Shown piece by piece: positions 41,201 to 52,700 of a stretch of DNA of 64,000 bases; within the stretch, counting starts at the first letter, position 1; each line of letters opens with the position of its first letter. The notes below the pieces were generated by a model that was given only the letters and a program-made list of their open reading frames with translations, was not told the DNA's origin and ran no database searches. The DNA is from Eledone cirrhosa (lineage: Eukaryota > Mollusca > Cephalopoda > Octopoda > Eledonidae), in contig OZ024746.1 of assembly GCA_964016885.1 (NCBI GenBank), positions 100,672,089-100,736,088 on the forward strand. Reading direction: 5' to 3'. A program made the position numbers and the translations under genes.

Positions 41201-44200
41201 AATATGAAAAACAGATATAAACTTTTTTTTTTATCAAATATATAATATGTAATTATGTAATTACAATTTTCTGAATTTCTATCTTCATTTCAATGAATAA
41301 ATGTTGAAGGTTGAATGAAAACTTATGATTTCCTAATTTTTTCTTTCCAGACCATCACATTTCAAAGCATTCTTGTTTCCAATGGAACTTTATTCTATAT
41401 GATCTTCAACTACGACAAAGATTTGGTAAAGCTAAATCCAGGTGCCAATCGAGATATTTTGGTAGGCTATAGTGATGGCAAAGCAAAAGCAGTTATTTTT
41501 GCTCGAAATAAAAAATTTTTCCAGTTACTTCAGACAGAAAGTGGTATGTTGCCTTAATTATCATTTGTGTTAAAGTAATTTATAGTTGTTCATTAAAAAT
41601 CAGCAGTTGAAATATAATTATGAATATATCTGCATATAAAATCTCCATCAAAGAATACAACCTTTTATAGAAATTGAGTGTATGTTTTAAAAAAGTTAGT
41701 TTTGAAAATCTAGATATATAAGTACTTAACAGATCAATACAAATTTGGATCTGAAAAAATGCATAACTGTTTCATTTAGTTTTGTAAACAAAGAACACAC
41801 ACTCTTTTAGTTTGGGGATGATTAGTGTTTGAAGGAATGTATAATGATGAGTTAAATGTGGTAGTCTTAAGAAATGTTGGAAAGACCAATAGTAGTATTC
41901 TCACTATGGTTTAGAAGGTGTTAAGGAAAGTTTTCTATGATGGTATGCAACAGATTGAAGCTGAACACACTAGGCACCAAGATAATCGAAGGACAGCCCA
42001 ACACCATTGTTAAATATGTTCACTCAACAGTAATAATGGGATTTTTCATCCAAGGCTGGCTTGTCCTCAGATCTGTCAACCAGATATTGGACTTGTATCA
42101 CATATCAGAGATGTGATTGATATATCTGAGGGATAGGGGAAATATCATCATTGACTCTATGGATAGTCAGCTAGAGTGCCTAGAGACCAAGCATGCAGAC
42201 CTGACAAGGATGACGGAGACCTTATGCCTCATCAACATGCACTCGTCATTCTGAGGAACTGATTTACTCTCCCCAAATTCCTCTTCATGCTACGCAGTGT
42301 GCCTTGCCACCCTCTAGCAGATTGACTTGTCGAATTTGATGCCACCATCCAACACTCAACTCGTCTGCAATGTTTGCACTCTTGACTTGGCACTGCCAGC
42401 CTTTCGTTCCTCAATATCCTCCAGCCATATCCACAACAACGAAATCTTCCACTAGACAACAGAACCTGACGTAGCCGAGGACCTGGAGTCAGCCCTGATT
42501 GATAGAACTGACGAATGCCTTGTATACAGATGTCCAATGTAACTGGGACAACATCAAGTGCAAGTCCACCTTCAAGCAGATGAAGAATTCGATACTCAGC
42601 TGCCTATGCTCCACCTTGCAATCAAACAGTGGTGCTTAGCTCCATTCAGTACTTTCCTCATCAACTAGCCTCCGTGTGAGTGAGCAACATAGATGCCACT
42701 GTGGTACCCCCACCTTACTGAAGGTCAGCTCCGCCATCACACTGCTCTAAATGACATCATCAGAAGGAGCCTTGATGTAGCTAGTTTCCCTTCACAATTG
42801 GAGCTGACTGGCCTCAACTATGGCGATGGCAAACACTCTGATGGATTAACCCCTTTTGAGGGGAGCAAATTCTTAATTTGGGACACGACGACATGCAACA
42901 ACTTGTTCTCTGCCTCTAGCCTTGTCCCTTTAGCCACAAACCCAGTCTCCACTTCCCGCAATGTAAAGAGAAGAGAGGTAGTCAAATACCAGGGTCTCAC
43001 TGACTACTTTCTCTTTGTATGAGTCTCTGTCGAAATCTCTGGCATCCTTGGTCCCCTCGCTGTTGATTTCCTCCATAAAGACAAAAAGACGGCAGCCCGC
43101 TTGAGGTGGGATGGCTGTTGCAGCGGGTGTCTCTGGCTATTCTCTGCAGTAACACTGTTTTGTCCACACAGCTCCTCGCCCCCTTTCTTTCATCTTTCAT
43201 CCTTTATCCTTCTTTCATTTTCTTTTTTCTTCTTCCTTTTCTCTTCCCTTTGGTAATGTTTTGTTTTTATTAGATACTGCTCAATTATTTTAATATAATG
43301 TTAATGGCCTTTCATGACATTGTCAGATATTCAGATATTGTACACTTAATAAACTACATCACCCTTAAAAAAAAACAATATGAAGATTATCATCATCACC
43401 GTTTTATGTTTGCTTCTCCATACCACTATGGCTTGGATGGGTCTTTTACAGTACAGCATACTTCCATTCACCACAGTCCTTCGTCATCTCTGTAAGCTTT
43501 AGTGATTTGAAATCAGCTCTCACAACCTCTGTCCAGGTCTTCCTTAGTATTTTTCTATTACAGTATACTTCCACTGGAATTTATTGGCTCTTCTTCACCC
43601 ATCCATCGTCATCCATCTGCTTCACATGTCCATACCAGCACAGTCTTCTTTCTTGCATTCTACATCTGATTACTCTTAAAACCCTGTTTTTTTCTCAGTT
43701 CATCGTGACACCTACATGGCCACTTTACAGTGTGGACTGGGTACTGTCTGTCATGACACCTACATGGCCACTTTACAGTGTGGACTGGGTACTGTCTGTC
43801 ATGACACCTACATGGCCACTTTACAGTGTGGACTGGGTACTGTCTGTCATGACACCTACATGACCACTTTACAGTGTGGACTGGGTACTGTCTGTCATGA
43901 CACCTACATGGCCACTTTACAGTGTGGACTGGGTACTGTCTGCCATGACATCTACATGGCCACTTTACAGTGTGGACTGGGTACTGTCTGTCGTGACACC
44001 TACATGACCACTTTACAGTGTGGACTGGGTACTGTCTGTCGTGACACCTACATGACCACTTTACAGTGGGGACTGGACACTGTGTGTCATGACACCAACA
44101 TGACCACTTTACAGTGTGGACTGGGCACTGTCTGTCATGACACCAACATGACCACTTTACAGTGTGGACTGGGTACTGTCTGTCATGACACCTACATGAC

Positions 44201-46359
44201 CACTTTACAGTGTGGACTGGGTACTGTCTGTCGTGACACCAACATGACCACTTTACAGTGTGGACTGGGCACTGTCTGTCATGACACCTACATGACCACT
44301 TTACAGTGTGGACTGGACACTGTGTGTCATGACACCAACATGACCACTTTACAGTGTGGACTGGGCACTGTCTGTCATGACACCTACATGACCACTTTAC
44401 AGTGTGGACTGGACACTGTCTGTCATGACACCAACATGACCACTTTACAGTGTGGACTGGGTACTGTCTGTCATGACACCAACATGGCCACTTTACAGTG
44501 TGGACAGGGTACTGTCTGTCATGACACCTACATGACCACTTTACAGTGGGGACTGGACACTGTCTGTTGTGACACCTACATGGCCACTTTACAGTGTGGA
44601 CTGGGTAATGTCTGTCATGACACCTACATGACCACTTTACAGTGGGGACTGGACACTGTCTGTCGTGACACCTACATGGCCACTTTACAGTGGGGACTGG
44701 ACACTGTCTGTCGTGACACCTACATGGCCACTTTACAGTGTGGACTGGGTACTGTCTGTCGTGACACCTAGATGGCCACTTTACAGTGTGGACTAGGTAC
44801 TGTCTGTCGTGACACCTACATGGCCACTTTACAGTGGGGACTGGACACTGTCTGTCGTGACACCTACATGGCCACTTTACAGTGGGGACTGGTCACTGTC
44901 TGTCGTGACACCTACATGGCCACTTTACAGTGTGGACTGGGTACTGTCTGTCATGACACCTACATGGCCACTTTACAGTGTGGACTAGGTACTGTCTGTC
45001 GTGACACCTACATGGCCACTTTACAGTGTGGACTAGGTGTTTTGTGGCACCAACATAATATGTATATATGTCACAATAATTGTTTCTACTTTTGGCACAA
45101 GGCCAGCAATTACCCAGTGCATTACTGGTACTTTATTTTATCGACCCCGTAAGGATGAAAGGCAAAGTTAACCTCGGTGGGATTTGAACTCAGAATGGCA
45201 AGGGCCATAACTCTATGCGTCAAAGCATGGCGTCCGACCCTCTACCGATACTGCCAATCCACCACCCTTGATGATAATGATATATATATATATTTGCGTG
45301 CATATACATATACCATACATATATATATATATATACATATATCATACATATATATATATATACACATGATGATGATGTTGATACACGTCATATATATACA
45401 TATATATATTATCATCATCGTCATTTAATGTCCATCTTCCACACTAACATGGGTAGGATGGTTTGACCCTTAGGGAGAAAATCAGGTCAGAGGACCATGT
45501 TTAGCTAACCTGGGGCAGATTTTGGCTTGGTTTCTACAGCTGGGTGCCCTTTCTACTGCCAACCACATTTACAGTGTGCTCTGGTTGCTTCATATTGTGT
45601 CACCTACATGACCACATTACAGTGGGGCCTGGGCACTTTTGTCTTGGGACTAGGGAGGGGGGAGGAAGCTTGGGGAAATTGTGAACAGGGTAGTAGGGGA
45701 GGGGTATGGTTACCGCTAAGGGAGGTGAATGAGAGGGGAGAAGGTTGAGGAAGGTGTTGCCTTCTAGGTATAAGCCTCATCCTGAGAATAATATAGGGTG
45801 GGTCTTCTGTAATACTGCCAGAGGTCGTGGTAAAGCGCCAGAGGTCGTGGTCCTGAGTCATTGCCTTTGAGAGGTATAATTGAGCACGGTTAGCTTTTAT
45901 TACCTCAGCCCAAGTCCTCCTTGGCCTGCCCACAAAACAACTACCATCGACTTTGAGCACTCTGCACCTTATTATACAATTGTCATCCTTCATACACATC
46001 ACAAGTCCATACCAACGCAACCTCCTCTCCTGAAACAACTGATCCCTCTTAAGCCTAATTTCTCATTGCTTGAACTGCCCTCACAAACCATTCGTCAACT
46101 CCTAGTTTCCTAAGAGCCCACCAGATAATGGAACAAGGCACTCTGTCAAAAGCTTTCTCCTGCTCGACAAAAGCGAAGTAGAGGGGCTTAGCTAGGTACT
46201 TCTCCTGCAGTTGTCTTACAAGGAAGAGGGCATCTATGGTACTCTTACCTGGGATAAATCTAAATTGCATCTTATCTATGTTAACATGTTCTCTAATCAG
46301 CTGACCTTCATAAATGTTTAAATTTACTTATTATATTGCCTCTGAAAGAATTCTATATA

Positions 46360-46417
<58 letters not shown>

Positions 46418-46721
46418 TTTGGTTAAATTTTTATTGTCATTTTGAAATATCATTTTCAGGAATCTATGGATTGAGGAAAATATTTAAAATTGGACAGAGA
46501 GACGAAAGTTCCTTGAATTGTTTGGAGTGGCATTGTGAACATAAAAAGTTATCTATTAATAAATTTTCTACAATCCCATGTCCATGCACAATGCAACAAG
46601 CCAGCTTAGATCCGACTTTCAAAAGTAGAGATAATGCATGTTATGAAAACCGTTTCCCTTTAAATGATATGATTCAGCGCTGCTGTTATTCAAGGTAATT
46701 TATGCATGCACACAAACACAC

Positions 46722-46784
<63 letters not shown>

Positions 46785-49700
46785 CATATATCTTGATGAC
46801 TATTTTTCCATTATGATGATTTTTAATTTAGGCACAAGGCCAGCAGTTTGGGTGAAGAGGAAACTCAATTATATCAACTCCAGTACTTGACTGCTACTTT
46901 ATTTTATAAACCCAAAAGGATAAAAGTCAAAGTTGACTTTGGCAGGATTTGAACTCAAAACAGAAAGATGTAGCTAAATACTGCAAAACATTTTGTCCAA
47001 TACTCTACCAATACAATCAATCTACTATTTTCCCCAATAATAATATGTAATTGATTTCTTAGATAGGTAGAGGTAGTCAGATTTGTAAGGAAGACATAAC
47101 AATGGATGTCATTCCTATCTCTATATAAGCCATACAAGGTCTGTCAAAGTAGGCCCCTTGTGTCTCCACAAACATAGCTCAGCAATCCTTCCACTGTTCA
47201 AAACATTTCTTCTGGAATAACTCTTAACTTCACTGTCACAGTCTACATGATGTCATCTCAGAAGGAGCCATGTTTGGAAAATAAGGATCCAAAAAACCTT
47301 GCATTAGCTACAATAAATAAGCTTGAGGGTCGTCATGATTCAGCTGCCAATTTTGCGAGGCCCAGAGATCTAGTCTGTTGTGCCAAGCTGTATCATTGGA
47401 GTACTTCCAGGTAGCACTCCTTTCTAATTGTTTGTCCTTCAGGTGCATATTTATGATGCATGACTCCTCAGTAGTTGGAGAAAATGGTCAGTATCACCTT
47501 GATTTTGCTCTGCACCTGACATACTTTTTGGGGCCTTGGTGACATTGGATACTTCAACTTTGGTATCCAAATTCTACTCATATCTCACCACTAGTTATAC
47601 TATTAAGGAATTCAGGATCCTTGTAGCAACAAGTAAGTAATACAGCCACTCACATATTGGCTGACAGTGACTGATGCATCCAACAAACTCACCAAAAGCC
47701 ATGCTTGTCCATGAATTTGTGTGGTTCCACTTTACAGGGTGGACTAGGTGGTTTTTTTGTCATGGTACCGGTATAATCACCTTACAAGGTGAACTGGGTG
47801 CTTTAAAGTGATTGCAACTGAGAATCAAAATTGTATCATTGACTTGCTTTACCAGAATTTTACCTCTATAAAAGTATTTTTCCTATCGTTAATGTAATGG
47901 AAATGATTATAAATGATTATCTTGATGTTACCTTGAAATATTCTCAGTGATCACCATTCTAACTCCACTGGTTACCTCTTCTACATCATACATCAATTAT
48001 TTTGCCTTTGAAAAGTTTAAAGAAAATAATATGTTACTCTTCATATTATTTCTCCAACCTATAGTCAGGGTTAAGTTATTACTTTCTATTCCTGTCAATG
48101 ACCAACTTAATGTCCTCTCTAAACCTATTCCTATAAAGATGACACTACTAAATAAACAAGCCTCTTATGTGTTTACTCACCTTATAATAAATTAGGTTAA
48201 ATTTCCTCCTGAACAACTGTAAGTCAAATGAGAGGGAATAAGATTTTAAAATCATAATATTTTACATTTATTTTCCTTTAAATTTGTTTCAGAAAATGGC
48301 AAGCTCTTATGAAAAACATTGATGGCAGTGGTTTTACATACAATACAAATAAAAGCTATACTGTTGGTGAAAAATATTGTTGTAAAGACATTAACTTATG
48401 TAATCTATTTTATGATATTTATCCATCAGACACATGTTTGAATTATGAAGTTCCTATAAGTGGTAAGATTACCCTTTTCTTTCTTTCTTTGCCCTATTTA
48501 TCATCACCATCATCATTATTTTAGGTCCGCTTTTCCCTGCTTGCAAGGGTGGGACGGATCCTATTCAACACAGCATCTCTCCACTTGTCAAGGTCCTTCG
48601 TCATCTCCACCGTGAGCTTCAGCGATCTGAGGTATGTTCTCACCACCTCTGCCCATGTTTTTTGTGGTCTTCCTCTACTATGTCTTCCTTCAACTGGCAT
48701 TTCCTGGCACTTCTTTACCCAGCAGTCATCCTCCATGTGCATCACATGTCCATACCATCGCAGTCTTCTCTCCCGCACACCACAATTTATCCCTCTTAAA
48801 CACAGTTTCTCTCTCGACACATCCATGCGCGGTCGTTCACATACATTGACATTGTGCATCCAACGGAGCATGCTTGTTTCATTTCTCTCCAGCTGTCGCA
48901 TATCCTCTGCAGTTGCTGTCCATGTCTCACTACCATGCAGCATCGCACTCCTCACACAGGCATCATATAATCGGCCTTTCGTACGCAGGGAGAAAGCCTT
49001 CTTCATCAGAAGAGGAAGCAGCTCCCTAATCTTCTTCCAACCCATCCTTATTCTAGATACTATGGCCTTGGAACACCCCCTCCCATGCTAATCTGATCAC
49101 CTAGGTACCGGAAGCTATCAACCCCTTCTATAGAACCTACCTGCATTTGAAAAATGTGTCTATCAATGCGACTTCTACTGTCTAATTTCTCTGTACATCT
49201 ACTGCATATGTATTTTTCCCTACCTGTTAGTTTGCCTGCTATCCCACTACATCTCTTGTGTACCCAAGATCTGCATTGTGTGCATTTTATAGAATTTATG
49301 CCAGTTCCTTTTCTACATATCGAACATGGCCATTTCCCTGACGGAATCAGAGTTTTGTCCTCTTTTCTACTCATCAACACTTTTGTCTTAGCTAGGTTCA
49401 CTCTCAGTCTTCTTAATTTCAACTGCTGTTTCCATAGCCAGAATTTATTCTTTAGCTCCTCTACTGATTCTGCTATAAGAACCAGATCATCAGCATAGAG
49501 AAGTTCCCATGGGCAGCCAGTCTTAAACTCCTCTGTTATGGCTTGGAGGACTATAATGAACAAGAATGGGCTGAGGACCAAACCCTGATGTACTCCTACT
49601 TGTATCATTCATACCCTCACTTTACTGACAGCACCTCTGTACAAACCTTGCACTGTCCTCACAAGCCATTCCTCAACACCTAGTTTCCTTAGGGACCACC

Positions 49701-52700
49701 AGATGACAACAAAAGCTAAGTATAGTGGCTTATTCTTCTCCTAGAACCTTTCTTGTAGTTGTCTCACTAAGAAGAGGGCATCTGTTGTACTTTTCCCAGG
49801 CACAAAACCAAACTGCATCTCATCTAGTTTGACCCTTTCTCTAATTAGTTGCACTAATATCCTTTCTGCCACTTTCATAACCTGATCCATCAGTTTTATA
49901 CCCCTATAATTGCTCCTCTCCAGAGCATCCCCTTTACCTTTGTAGCAATTTATGAGAATACTTCTGCACCAGTCTTTGGGTATGACACCACCATATATAG
50001 CCTGATTGATGATGTGTGCAACCAGTTTAGTGCCTACGTCCCCTGATGCCTTCAGCATCTCAGCAACTATCCCCGACGGTCTAGCGGCCTTACCATTTTT
50101 CATTTCCTTAATCGCCTCTTGGACCCTATATTCATCAATCTCAATAGCTGGTCCCCCTGTTGGATCTACTGAGGGTAATTTCTCTCTCTCCCATTCGTTC
50201 TCCACATTTATCAGTCTCTCATAATGACATTTCCAGGCCTCCTTTTTCTGACCATTTGTGACACTAAGTACACCGGCATCATTCCGGACACATTTATCTC
50301 CAGCAACATCCTGATTTGCACTGATACACTGCCTTGCAATGTGGAACACCGCACATCCCTGATCTTCCCATCGCAGAACATTGGCAAACCTCCTACTCTC
50401 AGGCTCCCTGCATGCTAAGTACACCTGATGTCTAACTTGTCTTTTAGCGGCTGTGTATCCTTCTCTACTCCCACCATTTTTCCAAGCGTTCCATGCTAGT
50501 CTTTTGTCTCTAATGGCCCTATCTACCATGCTTTTCCACCACCAGGTCACTCTCTGTCTGGTTGGAGCTCTGCTCTAACCACAAGTTTCTTCAGTAGCCT
50601 GCAGTAAGTTGACACGCAAGAAATTCCAGTTATCATCTATGTCATACAACTCTAAATCGTCATCTTTTTCGTCATACACATCTTGAAGGGCTTTCCTAAA
50701 TTTATATTTTAGTGAAAGGTCTTTTAGCTTCCAGACCTTTCTTTTCCACGCCTCCCTGTATGTCTCATTCTTTCTCTTGCTTACTGAGATGTCACTAACG
50801 ACTAACCTATGCTGTGGGGTACATTCTTCCCCATGGTATGCCTTGGTATTTGACAACATCTGTCTGTCTTTCTGCCTAACTAGCAAGAAGTCAATCTGGC
50901 TTATGTGCTCGCCTGATTTGTAGGTTATTAGGTGGTTGGCAGGTTTCTGGAAGTTAGTGTTGCAAATGGTTAGTGCACTTGCATCACAAAATTCAAGAAG
51001 CCTAACTCCTTCATTTCTTGAGCCATAACTGTGCCCACCATGTACCCCAGTGTAACCATCCTGGAGCTGTCCAACATGACCATTGAAGTCCCCTGCTAGC
51101 ATAACGATGTCTCCGTCCTCTGTTATTGCAGCTATTTGTAAAACTTGCTCGTAAAAGCAGTCTTTCTCTTCTTTACCTAGGCCTGCCTGGGAAGCATAGG
51201 CAGAGATGATTGTCAGTAGTTTCCTGCCTACAACTAATCTAAGCTTAATTATTCTATTACTAACTCGAACTACCTCTATTGTCTTATCGATCTACCTCTC
51301 AGCCAGTAAAATGCCTACCCCCCCCCCCCCCCCTAACCCATCATTATTAGCCACCCAGAAAAGCTTATAAGTAAGATGTTTGCCTGTGATTAGTCTCACA
51401 GAGGCACCTCTCCATTTCACCTCTTGCTCACAGCACACATCCACATACCTTCTCTCCAGCATCTCCGCTATCTCACCAGATCTACCTGTTAGAGTGCCAA
51501 CATTAAGTGTGGCAACTCCGAGATGCGACGTCTTCATATTCTTGTTCCTGTTCCTGTAGTGCGATTGCTTGATGACGGTCGGGGGATTCTCGCACATGGC
51601 CGCAGCAGCCACCCCACTACCGTGCGCTGCCCTCACATAGTTAGTGTTATTGCTGTTGACGCAGTTGTTGCAATTCTCATTTGTTGTGCTCATAGTTTTT
51701 GGCAGTAGTATATATACTGGTTGGATGCCCTTCCTAACACCAGCACCACTTTACAGCATGGACTGGGTGCTTTTATTCGTGCCACCAGCACTAGAGAGGT
51801 TGTCTTACTGGACTCAGGGGCCCCTCTCTACCCCTCCATTTTACAGCATTGACTAGGTGCTTTTATTTGTGCCACCAGCACTAGAGAGGTCATCTTACTG
51901 GACCCTATCCACTCCTCCTATCCATCAAAATATCAAACAAAAGATCTGAAGTATTGCAAAATAATATCATTATTGTTTTCAAGGGTGGTGGATTAGCAGA
52001 TTTGTTAGAATCCCACTGGGGGCAATTTTTCCTTTCATACTTCCAGGACAATAGAATAAAGTACCAGTCATGCACTGGGGTTGATTTAATCAACTTTCCC
52101 TTTTCCTCAAAAAATTGTTGGACTTGTTCCGAAATTGGAAACCATTATTAACTGTTTCCATCAATTTAAAACTGCTTGAGGCAGGAAGATGGTGGTGTGT
52201 TAATTTCATTGGAAGTAGATCTTGCTTTAACATCACCAGCTGGCCTTGGATACTTTTAGCAGAATTCACTCTGTTTTAAACACCTTCACCAGTTTTCTGG
52301 TCTAAGGATAAATAAACTTCTTGATTCACTATTTTCCACTGCAGTAATCCATAAGTAATGTATTTATACTCTGTATTCTTTTGACTAAGCAATAAAAGAT
52401 ATATGCTTGAAGAGTAGCTTGTTTAAGATACAAGATACTATAGAGTTACATTGTAATATACGCTTTTAAATCTTGTGGATTTGGAGTTGCTAAGAGAAAT
52501 CTTGTTGGTTGATAACATTTATAGTTAGGCCTCAGCTAGCTGAAAAGTGTATTAAATTTATTCATTTGTGATGCAAGTGAAGTGAGGGCAAAGCTGATAG
52601 CTTAGCTGTTAATTTTGACAGTAGTATTGCTGCTTATAATGAATGTATATTAAGCAGAAATATTAAACAAAGTTAATAGAGGTGTATTTGGCACATAAAT

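Noticed and set aside
43716..44771. 351-residue ORF taken as a cysteine-rich repeat protein
   Set aside because: It lies wholly within a 48-bp array related to LINE 3' UTR sequence. There is no signal peptide and no flanking exon, and the unit length is divisible by three, which keeps any stop-free frame open by chance.
45076..45262. Functional tRNA gene
   Set aside because: The B-box-like head belongs to a SINE with the full 3' half. The head lacks a convincing acceptor stem and the sequence is repeated elsewhere.
46336..46890. Plus-strand ORFs with runs of Ser-Leu
   Set aside because: The SLSLSL parts are CT microsatellite translation. Only 46460-46694 inside the first ORF is real coding sequence and it is annotated as exon 6.
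48549..49498. Plus-strand ORFs of 180 and 114 residues
   Set aside because: They are antisense shadows of LINE copy 2, whose minus-strand reading has YADD, zinc-finger and tail motifs.
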